Origin: Streptomyces albus subsp. albus
Lineage (GTDB): Bacteria > Actinomycetota > Actinomycetes > Streptomycetales > Streptomycetaceae
Direction: 5' to 3'
NCBI RefSeq assembly: GCF_000725885.1
Contig: NZ_JODR01000001.1
Location: forward strand, 124,001-188,000
Length of the DNA: 64,000 nt
Part shown: positions 17,387 to 24,979 of the stretch, piece after piece
Numbering within the stretch: position 1 is the stretch's first letter
How the letters are laid out: each line of letters starts with the position of its first letter
Made by a program: the position numbers and the translations under genes
Notes under the pieces: generated by a model
The model's input: only the letters and a program-made list of their open reading frames with translations
Database searches by the model: none
Told to the model about the DNA's origin: nothing

Positions 17387-18301
17387 CTACCGCTGGGCGG
17401 TCGGGTCGTGTCCCAATTGGGCGAGGCCTTCCGTGGCGATGCGTTCGAAGACAGTCTCGTCGGCCTCGAACCGCGTACCGGGCAGCGGCCAGTGCACCAC
17501 GATCTCGTCGAAGCCGAGGGCGTCGAGCCGGCCGGCGAAGTCGACGAAGGCGTCGAGGGAGTCGAGGAGGCGGTCGGAGGTGAGTCCGGTCAGCAGGGTG
17601 CGGCCGATGGTGGCCGGGTCCCGTCCGGCCTCCGCGCACGCCTTGGCCAGCGCCTCGGTCTGGCGGGCGAGGGTGTCCAGCGTGGCGTCGGGCGTTCCGC
17701 TCTCCTTGCCGCCGGGCTCGCCGGTGGTCACCCAGGACTGTCCGTAACGGGCGGCCAGCCGCAGTCCGCGCGGCCCGGTCGCCGCGACGGTGAACGGGAT
17801 GCGGGGCCGCTGGACGCAGCCGGGCAGCCCCCGCGCCTCGTGCGCGGTGTAGTAGGTGCCCTCGGCGGAGACCTCGTCCTCGGTCAGCAGCCGGTGCAGC
17901 AGGGGGACGAACTCCGCGAAGCGGTCGGCGCGTTCGCGGGGTGTCCAGGGCTGTCCGCCCAGGACGGTCGCATCGAAGCCGGAGCCGCCCGCTCCGATGC
18001 CGAGGGTCAGGCGGCCGTCGCTGAGGTCGTCCAGCGTGATCAGGTCCTTGGCGAGCGGGACGGGGTGCCGGAAGTTGGGTGAGGTGACCAGGGTGCCCAG
18101 CCGCAGTCGGCTGGTGGTCGCCGCGGCGGCCGTCAGGGTGGGTACGGCCCCGAACCAGGGACCGTCCCGGAACGGCACCCGCCACGTGAGGTGGTCGTAG
18201 GTGTACGCGGTGTGGAAGCCGAGCTGCTCGGCCCGCTGCCACCTTTCCCGGCCGCCCTCGGACCAGCGGCGGACGGGGAGGATCACAGTGCTCAGACGCA
18301 T
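17387..18301 (-). CDS. LLM-class (luciferase-like) flavin-dependent oxidoreductase
   Basis: FMN/F420-dependent monooxygenase or dehydrogenase of the bacterial luciferase fold, 304 residues. Family features: GFHTAYTYDHLTWRVPF (substrate/flavin region, about residues 30-46), RLRLGTLVTSPNFRHPVPLA (about 67-86) and LTLGIGAGGSGFDA (about 98-111). ATG 18301 gives MRLSTVILPVRRWSEGG, a normal start for this group. It is convergent with the MerR gene. Substrate and whether F420 or FMN is used cannot be decided from the sequence. Confidence 0.88.
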   Translation of the reverse strand: MRLSTVILPVRRWSEGGRERWQRAEQLGFHTAYTYDHLTWRVPFRDGPWFGAVPTLTAAAATTSRLRLGTLVTSPNFRHPVPLAKDLITLDDLSDGRLTLGIGAGGSGFDATVLGGQPWTPRERADRFAEFVPLLHRLLTEDEVSAEGTYYTAHEARGLPGCVQRPRIPFTVAATGPRGLRLAARYGQSWVTTGEPGGKESGTPDATLDTLARQTEALAKACAEAGRDPATIGRTLLTGLTSDRLLDSLDAFVDFAGRLDALGFDEIVVHWPLPGTRFEADETVFERIATEGLAQLGHDPTAQR

Positions 18302-18463
18302 GCCACGACCCTATGCCCCGTCCGCGCGGGCGGCCGGAGTGTCCCGTCGCCGTCGGGCCGAGGGGGCGCGCCCCTTCCTCCGTTCTCCCGTGCCCCTCCT
18401 CCGAGGGCCGGCCGGTCCGCTCGCGGTTCGCGGGTGGCCGTCGCGGCGGGCATCCTCGGTGGT

Positions 18464-18994
18464 GTGGACCAGTCACGACCGCCGCACGGGAACCAGCCGC
18501 ATCATCCGCAGCACCCGCCTCAGATCCACAGCACGGAGGCGGCCGTCGCGGTGCTGTGTGCGCTGGCCGAGCGGCGCCTGCTGCCGGTGACCGTGGAGCA
18601 TGCGATCGGCGTGGACCAGTCGTCGCGGCGTACGGCGGCGGGGGCGTTCGCCGTCACGGACGAGGACGGTTCCCTCCCCCACGAGGCGCTGCTGGAGATC
18701 CCGGCGACCGACGGCCCGGACGGCACGCCGTTCACCCCGCACGTCACGGTGCAGATCTTCGAGGAGGGGGACGCGCACATCACGCTGGACCAGGTGACCT
18801 TCCACGACCTGCCGCGTGAGGCCACTCCGGCCTTCCTGGAGGCGGTCTTCGACAGGCGGGCCCATCTGCACAGGACGTGGTACCCGCCGTTCTGCCGGCT
18901 GGTGGTGACGCTGGACGACGGGCTGGCGTACAAGGAGATCGTGCCGATGGCCTACGGGGGCGTCTCCCGCTGGATGAGCCACCTGCCGTCCTGA
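18464..18994 (+). CDS. Hypothetical protein, function unknown
   Basis: About 176 residues from the chosen GTG 18464; the frame is open farther upstream but there it is antisense to the luciferase-like gene, so the true start is uncertain. The N-terminal 25 residues are Pro/His/Gln-rich, and the rest is mixed alpha/beta (HVTVQIFEEGDAHITLDQV; RLVVTLDDGLAYKEIVPMAY). There are no membrane segments or recognised motifs. Codon use is typical of real genes here. It is divergent from the luciferase-like gene. Confidence 0.6.
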   Translation: MDQSRPPHGNQPHHPQHPPQIHSTEAAVAVLCALAERRLLPVTVEHAIGVDQSSRRTAAGAFAVTDEDGSLPHEALLEIPATDGPDGTPFTPHVTVQIFEEGDAHITLDQVTFHDLPREATPAFLEAVFDRRAHLHRTWYPPFCRLVVTLDDGLAYKEIVPMAYGGVSRWMSHLPS

Positions 18995-19257
18995 ACCGGC
19001 TCCGGCGGACGCCGCTCGGCCGGGCCCCTCCCGCGGGCCCGGCACCCTCGGTCATCATGAGGGGAACATGACCAGACGAGAAGCCGACAGAGCCGCAGTC
19101 GCCCCTCACGACCACGAGCGGCGGACCGTTTCCCGTCGCCGCGCCGCCGGCCGGGCGACGGAGCGGCCGTCCGCGACCCGGCGGCCCGTGCAGCCGTCCG
19201 CGACCCGGCGTTCCGTGCGGCCGTTCCGTCCGGCCCCGCCGCGCCGAGGGCGGCGCG

Positions 19258-19725
19258 GTGGAGGCGTTGTGGGCGAGTGCCGTCGCGGTACTGGGCACGC
19301 TGCTGGGGTCGGTCGTCACGCATGCCTTCCAGCGCCGTGACGCCCGCCGGGCGGAGGAGTTCGCGCGGTCCGAGGCGCTGCGGCAGGAGCGGATCGCCAC
19401 CTACAGCACGTTCGCCGCGGCGGTGGAGGATTACCGGCACGGCCAGTCGGACCGCTGGTACCGGAGCGTCGGCGATCCGGGCGGGGCCGCCTTCATCGCC
19501 GCCCGCGACGAGGCGCACCGCCTGCGGACTGTGGCGCGTCAAGCGCTCTACCGCGTCAAACTCCTCACCGACGACGCCCAGGTGACCGCCGCCGCCGAAC
19601 GCGCCTACCGGTGCACCTGGGCGGTGTCCACCGCGCGGGAGCAGGAGGAGCACGACGCGCTGGACACGGAGTCCCGGCGGGCCATCGAGGGGTTCGTCTC
19701 CGTGGCCGCACCCCTGGTCCGCTGA
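19258..19725 (+). CDS. Small membrane-anchored hypothetical protein
   Basis: A 155-residue protein starting at GTG 19258 with a single N-terminal hydrophobic helix (LWASAVAVLGTLLGSVVTHA, residues 4-23) followed by a charged helical domain (FQRRDARRAEEFARSEALRQ). It is probably anchored in the membrane with the helical part in the cytosol. The frame is open from 19068, but that stretch is Arg-rich and not credible as protein. Convergent with arsC. Function unknown. Confidence 0.7.
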   Translation: MEALWASAVAVLGTLLGSVVTHAFQRRDARRAEEFARSEALRQERIATYSTFAAAVEDYRHGQSDRWYRSVGDPGGAAFIAARDEAHRLRTVARQALYRVKLLTDDAQVTAAAERAYRCTWAVSTAREQEEHDALDTESRRAIEGFVSVAAPLVR

Positions 19726-19790
19726 GCACGGCGGCCGACGGCCCACCCCGTCCCCGGCCCACCGGCCGGCCGACCGGCCGACCGGCCGCG

Positions 19791-20144
19791 TCAGAGGATC
19801 TCGTCCACCGTCTCGGCCGGACGGGCCAGCCGGGTGCCGTTCTCGGTGACGACGAAGGGGCGTTGGATGAGGACGGGGTTCGCGACGAGCGCGGCGATCA
19901 GCTCGTCGTCGCTCAGCTCGGGCCGGTCGAGCGCGAGTTCGCGGCAGGCGGGCTCCTTGGTGCGGATGACGTCGCGGACGGTCAGCCCCGCGTCCGCGAC
20001 AAGGGTGCGCAGGGTCGCCTCGTCGGGCGGGGTCTTGAGGTACTCCACGATCTCCGGTTCGTACCCGGCGTCGCGCAGATGGGCCAGCACCGTGCGGGAC
20101 GTGCCGCAGCGGGTGTTGTGGTAGATCGTCGCGGTCTTCGCCAT
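19791..20144 (-). CDS. arsC: ArsC/Spx-family arsenate reductase-like protein
   Basis: Thioredoxin-fold protein of 117 residues that in E. coli ArsC reduces arsenate with glutaredoxin. The active cysteine lies in YHNTRCGTSRTVLAHL (Cys13), and the arsenate-binding arginines have candidates in VRDVIRTKEP (about Arg61) and VLIQRPFVVTENGTRLARP (about Arg95 and Arg108). Length and layout match the family exactly. No ars operon neighbours are present, so a general redox role is also possible. Confidence 0.88.
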   Translation of the reverse strand: MAKTATIYHNTRCGTSRTVLAHLRDAGYEPEIVEYLKTPPDEATLRTLVADAGLTVRDVIRTKEPACRELALDRPELSDDELIAALVANPVLIQRPFVVTENGTRLARPAETVDEIL

Positions 20145-20199
20145 GCCGTCATGCTAGGGGCGGCGCGGCGGAATCGGTGAGATCGGCGAGGACCGGCAT

Positions 20200-20770
20200 C
20201 TGCGGAGGCGCCGGCCGTGTGCTGGCTGCGTGCTGTCCGGGATGTGTGTGGGCGCGACGAGGCGTACGGCCCTCGTCCGGGACCACCGCGTCGTCCTTCC
20301 ACACGCCGCGCACGCCGCGCACGACGTGACGACGTGCACGACGCGCACGCCACGTACGAGGCCCTGACGGCGGACCGGCTGCGGACCGGCGGTGGACCGG
20401 CAGCGGGCCGACGGCGGAGCACTTCGGCGAGGTGGTGCCTGCGGCGATTGCCGCCCGTGGGGCGGAAGGGGCGTTGGACGACGAGATCGAGAACGTCCCC
20501 CGCACCACAGACGTCCGCTTCCGCGAGCCACGACGCCCGGCGGGCCCCCGCTGGAGAACGGCCCCGCTGAAGCGCGGCCCCACACGCGGCGCGGAACAGC
20601 GCGCCGCAGGGGCGCGGATCGGCCCCGCGCGGCGCGACCACCGCACGCGGCGCACGGCACGACAGAGCGCGACACGCGGCGCACGGCTCAACACCGCACG
20701 CCGCGCACAGCGCGACAACCGCACGCGGCCGGCCGCCCGCCCGGCGACAGGGTGGACCCGGCCCCAGGGC
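20200..20770. repeat. Low-complexity GC-rich region with degenerate CGCACG repeats, no gene
   Basis: The 660-bp gap 20145-20805 holds no credible gene. It is rich in CGCACG and GCGCAC motifs; from about 20636 to 20735 a degenerate unit of roughly 28-31 bp containing CGCACGCGGCGCACGGC recurs three to four times. Frames over this area give Arg/Ala-rich noise. The function is unknown; slippage-driven expansion is the simplest reading. Confidence 0.6.
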
Positions 20771-20805
20771 CGGGTCCCACCGCAGGTCCGCGCCTCGTGC
20801 CGGTG

Positions 20806-21429
20806 TCAGTTCTTGACCGGCCACTCCAGGGGCTTCTTGTAGAAGCCCCGCGACAGCTCGACGGCTGCCGCCTTCTCCCCCTCGGGGACGAGGAAGGCGG
20901 TGCAGATCTTCTCCGACTGGCCGGGGTTCAGCTTCTTGCTGGTGTCGGGCGCCGGGCAGTTGGGCCACTTGGCCTCGCCGAGGATGACGATGAGGGCCCT
21001 GGTGCGGGTGCCCTTGTCCGTCTTGACGACCAGGTCGTCGTCCATGTCGCCGATCTCCATCGGCTTGCCGCTCTTGTGGGTGAGCGTGGACCAGACGTAG
21101 ACCGGGATCTTGGGCTTGTCGTCCTTGTCCTTCTCCAGGCCGGAGTTGTCCATGTCGGCCTTGGTACCGGTCTGCACCTTGGTCGGTGTGACCGTGAACG
21201 TCGCGCCCTTGGACTTGGCCTCGTCGCTCTTCTGGACCGGGCTGGCCTCGCCGAGCCGGTAGCTGGTCTTGTCCTCGGAGGAGGAGTCGGAACCGCCGCC
21301 GGAGGAGGACGAGGACGTGTCCGATTTCCCGTGCCCCTTCTTCCCCGTGTCCGAGTTGCACCCGGTGACTGCCAGGGCGAGCACCAGCGCGCCGGCCGTC
21401 ACCGGAACAGCGCGAGTCCACGTACGCAT
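20806..21429 (-). CDS. Secreted lipoprotein, function unknown
   Basis: A 207-residue exported lipoprotein. The signal peptide MRTWTRAVPVTAGALVLALA ends in the lipobox LAVTGC (Cys about 24), so the mature protein is lipid-anchored outside the membrane. A Lys/Ser/Gly-rich linker (residues 25-50) leads to a globular domain of about 150 residues with two cysteines (WPNCP and EKICTAF) that may form a disulfide. GAGGAAG precedes ATG 21429. The fold resembles other Streptomyces Ser-rich lipoproteins of unknown role. Confidence 0.82.
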   Translation of the reverse strand: MRTWTRAVPVTAGALVLALAVTGCNSDTGKKGHGKSDTSSSSSGGGSDSSSEDKTSYRLGEASPVQKSDEAKSKGATFTVTPTKVQTGTKADMDNSGLEKDKDDKPKIPVYVWSTLTHKSGKPMEIGDMDDDLVVKTDKGTRTRALIVILGEAKWPNCPAPDTSKKLNPGQSEKICTAFLVPEGEKAAAVELSRGFYKKPLEWPVKN

Positions 21430-21621
21430 GTCTTCCTCACTTTCCCCGTTGGGTCCCCGTTGGACGCGCCGGACTCTCGTTGCCACGGGCACGTCAAATT
21501 CGGCGTGACACCGCACGCCTGTCCGAGTTCGTGTGGCGCAAGATCCTGCCAGAGACCGTCAGGCCGTCGCGACCAGGGGGGGCCGCGGGCACAGACCCGG
21601 GACCAAGCGGTTTCCCGATGG

Positions 21622-22206
21622 TCACAGACCGGGGGCGCCCCACACGGGGAACCAGCGGCCGAGGTCCTCCTCGACCGGCAGATCGTCGGTGAGCAGCCCG
21701 CTGACCTGGAGTTCGAGTGCGTTGTCGCGCTTCTCGGCGGTGCCCGGCAGCGGGGCGAAGGGGTAGAAGGTGCCGCGCTTGTAGAGGTAGATCAGCGCGA
21801 GGGAGCGCCCGGACTCCGCACGGAACGCCACGACGGAGCAGAGCAGTTGGGGCCCGAAACCGGCCTCTTCCAGCAGGGTGTTGACGGCGTGCAGATCGTT
21901 GACGAGGTCCGCCATGGCGTCGGCCGGGTGGCGGGCGGTCAGCCAGGTGTAGCCGTAGTCGTCCCGGCCGAACTCGACGGGGATGCCGCCGCGCGAGGTG
22001 TCCGCGTCCAGCAGTTGCCGCACCTCCCGCTGGAGCCGGGTGAAGGCGCCGCCCTCGACGCTGGCGAAGCAGACGGCGCCGACGCCGGCCGGCCGGAAGT
22101 CCGTACCGGCCTGGAGGGTGAGGGCCGCAGCGGGGAGGGCGAACAGTTGGTCGAGGTCGGGCCGCTTGGGTTTGCTGCGGCCCAGGAGCACGTCCCACAG
22201 GCCCAC
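21622..22206 (-). CDS. pspAB: PspA-associated protein PspAB (likely)
   Basis: A 194-residue soluble protein starting at GTG 22206 (MGLWDVLLGRSKPKRPDLDQ) with a strong GGGGAG upstream. I recognise this sequence type as the actinobacterial PspA-associated family often encoded next to htpX and involved in the envelope stress response. It lies 25 bp downstream of htpX on the same strand, matching that arrangement. No catalytic motif is visible. The assignment rests on recalled family resemblance plus context. Confidence 0.7.
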   Translation of the reverse strand: MGLWDVLLGRSKPKRPDLDQLFALPAAALTLQAGTDFRPAGVGAVCFASVEGGAFTRLQREVRQLLDADTSRGGIPVEFGRDDYGYTWLTARHPADAMADLVNDLHAVNTLLEEAGFGPQLLCSVVAFRAESGRSLALIYLYKRGTFYPFAPLPGTAEKRDNALELQVSGLLTDDLPVEEDLGRWFPVWGAPGL

Positions 22207-22231
22207 GGGGCTCCCCTTCCGAATGGAGCGG

Positions 22232-23137
22232 TCACTGCCCGAGCTGGGTGGAGATCCGGCGGAGCTGTTCCAGTCGCCTCTCCAGCGGCGGGTGCGAGGA
22301 GAAGAGGGTGGCGAGGCTCTCGCCGGAGAAGGCGGGCACGAAGAAGAACGCGTTGTACGGCTCGGCCTTGCGCAGGTCCCGGGTGGGGATGCGGGACATG
22401 TCGCCGCTGATCTTGGTGAGGGCGGAGGCGAGCGTGGAGGGACGACCGGTCAGCAGGGCGCCGGCGCGGTCGGCCGACAGTTCGCGGTAGCGCGACAGCA
22501 GCCGGGTCAGCAGGAAGCTGATCACGTAGACGACGGCGCTGACCAGCGGGACGATCAGCACGAGCAGCCCCACCCCGTTGTTGTCCCGGCCGGCGCTGCG
22601 GCCGATGCCGCCCCACAGGGCGACGCGGGTGAGGATTCCGGCCAGCACCCCGAGGAACGAGGCGATGGTCATGACGGTGACGTCACGGTGCGCGACGTGG
22701 GACAGCTCGTGGGAGAGCACTCCTTCGAGTTCGTCGCGCTCCAGGCGGCGCATCAGCCCGGTGGTGGCGCACACCATCGCGTTGCGCTGGTTACGGCCCG
22801 TGGCGAAGGCGTTCGGTACGTCGCTGTCGGCGATGGCCACCCTGGGTTTGGGCATGTCGGCGAGGGCGCACAGCCGGTCGACGGCACCGTGCAGTTCGGG
22901 AGCCTGCTGGGGGGTGACCTCGCGGGCGCCCATGCTGAAGGCGGCGATCTTGTCGCTGAACCAGAACTGGGCCACGAACAGCCCGCCCGCGATCACCAGG
23001 ACCAGCGGCCAGGCATTGCCCAGCGCCGCCACCAGGACGCCGACGAGGACGACGTAGAGCAGGCCGATGAAGAACATCGTGGTGACCATCCGGGTGGTCA
23101 GGCCACGGTCGGCGACGTAGCGCGAGTGAGGGGCCAT
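22232..23137 (-). CDS. htpX: Zinc metalloprotease HtpX
   Basis: Membrane-bound zinc endopeptidase (M48B) for quality control of misfolded membrane proteins, 301 residues. Two membrane helices (about residues 18-58) precede the catalytic domain with VLSHELSHVAHRD (zinc HExxH, about residue 140) and the third ligand Glu in RYRELSADRAG (about 222). Two further hydrophobic helices lie between them (about 155-212). Length matches family members. GGAAGGAG precedes ATG 23137. With pspAB it forms a likely envelope-stress operon. Confidence 0.93.
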   Translation of the reverse strand: MAPHSRYVADRGLTTRMVTTMFFIGLLYVVLVGVLVAALGNAWPLVLVIAGGLFVAQFWFSDKIAAFSMGAREVTPQQAPELHGAVDRLCALADMPKPRVAIADSDVPNAFATGRNQRNAMVCATTGLMRRLERDELEGVLSHELSHVAHRDVTVMTIASFLGVLAGILTRVALWGGIGRSAGRDNNGVGLLVLIVPLVSAVVYVISFLLTRLLSRYRELSADRAGALLTGRPSTLASALTKISGDMSRIPTRDLRKAEPYNAFFFVPAFSGESLATLFSSHPPLERRLEQLRRISTQLGQ

Positions 23138-23264
23138 GACGGCCGCTCCTTCCCGAAGCGCGGAAGCACAGCACTCATGAAGCGCTCACTTCGATTGTGC
23201 CCGGTTTGGTGCGGTAAGTCGCTTCCGCTCCGGTTCGGGGCAACGTTCCGGGCCGCGTCCCTGG

Positions 23265-23660
23265 GCCCACTACCGTGGCATGCCCCTGGCCCCACTACCG
23301 GGCACGTCCCTGGCCGCACCACCGGGCACGCCCCTGCCCCGCACCACCGGGCACGCCGCTGGGCCCCCACTACCGGGAACGCCCTCGCGCAGCCCCACCG
23401 GACACGTCGCCTGCGCCCACCTACCGGCCACGTCCGCCGCCGCCCCGCACCACCGGCCACGCCCCCCGACCCCACTACCCGGCACGTCCCCCACGCCGCC
23501 CCCACCGGACACGTCGCCTGCGCCCACCTACCGGCCACATCGCTCCAGCCCGCACTCCAGCCCGCATCACCGGGCACGTCCCCGGCCCGCACCACCGGGC
23601 ACGTCCTCCGCGCCGCACCACCGAACACGTCCCCCGCGCCCCTACCGGCCACGTTCCGGC
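23265..23660. repeat. Array of about 15 imperfect 25-bp repeats (core ACCGGGCACG)
   Basis: The core ACCGGNCACG (with variants) recurs at 23297, 23321, 23346, 23372, 23397, 23423, 23452, 23477, 23504, 23530, 23569, 23594, 23620 and 23644, with a weaker copy near 23272. Most spacings are 24-27 bp. A 39-bp segment at 23393-23431 is repeated exactly at 23500-23538, a mark of recent duplication. The period is not a multiple of three, so the array is not protein coding. The rest of 23138-23980 (including CGCACGTACC triplets at 23779-23810) holds no gene. Confidence 0.8.
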
Positions 23661-23980
23661 CCCCGCTGCCAGGCCCCGCTCCAGCCCTCACTTCAGCCCG
23701 CGCTGCCGGGCCCCACACCGCCGGCCGGACGCCGCGCCGCCCCACCGGCCGCACCCCGCGCCGTACTCCCGACAGCACCCCGCACGTACCCCGCACGTAC
23801 CCCGCACGTACTCCCCGCCGCACTCCGGGTGGTGGCCGTCCCCTCCCGTCCGGGTGGCCGGAAGTCGACGCTCCGGTGCCACACCGTGCGCCCTGTCATG
23901 CGCCTGGCGTGCATCAGCTTCTCCCTGTGTGCTCTCATCTGTGCGCCATTTCGCACGCTTGTTCAGGCATATGCGCGAAG

Positions 23981-24862
23981 ATGGTGCCTGTGACTCATCC
24001 GCCTGAACACCTCACCCCGAAGAGCCCCCGCCCGCAGCCCGACGGCACCCGCCCCGCGCCCCGGCTGATCGCCACCGACCTGGACGGCACCCTGCTGCGG
24101 GACGACAAGACGGTCTCTGCCCGCACCATCGCGGCCCTCGCCGCCGCCGAGGCGGCCGGGATCGAGGTGTTCTTCGTCACCGGGCGCCCCGCCCGCTGGA
24201 TGGGCGTCGTCAGCGACCACGTCCACGGTCACGGCCTGGCCATCTGCGCCAACGGCGCCGCCGTCGTGGACCTGCACGCGGGCCGCCGCGTCGTCCGCGT
24301 CCGCGAACTCGCCCGGCGGGACGCGGTCGCCGTCGTCGACGCCCTGCGGGCCGCCGCCCCCGGCGTCACCTTCGCCGTCGAGCGCACCGAGGGCATCCAC
24401 TACGAGCCCGACTACCCGTCCTTCCCGATGGACCCTGGCGCGTCCTTCGCCCCCGTCGACGACCTGCTCACCGACAGCAGCGAGGGCCACTACGCGCAGC
24501 CCGTCGTCAAGCTCCTCGCCCACCATCCGACGATGGACCCCGACGACTTCCTGGCCCTCGGCCGCAAGGCCGCCGGGGCGCACGCCGAGTTCACCCGCTC
24601 CAGCCCCAGCGCCCTGCTGGAGATCTCCGGCCGCGGGGTCAGCAAGGCCAGCACCCTCGCCCTCGCCTGCGAGGAACGCGGCATCACCCGCGACGAGGTC
24701 GTCGCGTTCGGCGACATGCCCAACGACCTGGCCATGCTCACCTGGGCCGGCACCTCCTACGCCATGGCGAACGCCCACCCGGACGTCCTGATGTGTACGA
24801 CGTACACGGCCGCCTCCAACGAGGAGGACGGTGTGGCCAAGGCGATCGAGAGCTTCCTCTGA
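23981..24862 (+). CDS. Cof-type HAD-superfamily phosphatase
   Basis: Soluble phosphatase of 293 residues. HAD motif I is ATDLDGTLLRDD (about residues 30-41), motif II is FFVTGRP, the conserved lysine is in VVKLLAHHP, and motif IV is VVAFGDMPNDLAML. The cap domain between motifs II and III is the C2 (Cof) type, as in sugar-phosphate or FMN phosphatases. Start uncertain: ATG 23981, GTG 23984 and GTG 23990 are all in frame with only a weak upstream ribosome site. It lies downstream of the 25-bp repeat array. Confidence 0.9.
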   Translation: MVPVTHPPEHLTPKSPRPQPDGTRPAPRLIATDLDGTLLRDDKTVSARTIAALAAAEAAGIEVFFVTGRPARWMGVVSDHVHGHGLAICANGAAVVDLHAGRRVVRVRELARRDAVAVVDALRAAAPGVTFAVERTEGIHYEPDYPSFPMDPGASFAPVDDLLTDSSEGHYAQPVVKLLAHHPTMDPDDFLALGRKAAGAHAEFTRSSPSALLEISGRGVSKASTLALACEERGITRDEVVAFGDMPNDLAMLTWAGTSYAMANAHPDVLMCTTYTAASNEEDGVAKAIESFL

Positions 24863-24979
24863 GGCGCGGCCTCCCGACAAGGACTCCGCACGGGAGGCGC
24901 GGCACGAAAGACGCGGCCTCCCGACAAGAGCCCCGGCGGAAGACGCGGCCTCCCGCCGGGGAGCAGGCCCCGCCCGCCG

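Noticed and set aside
20392..22410. Plus-strand frame of 672 codons across the repeat region and pspAB/htpX
   Set aside because: Covers antisense DNA of three genes and repeats; no domain recognised.
23265..23660. CRISPR array
   Set aside because: The unit is only about 25 bp with degenerate copies and no distinct spacers; no cas genes nearby.
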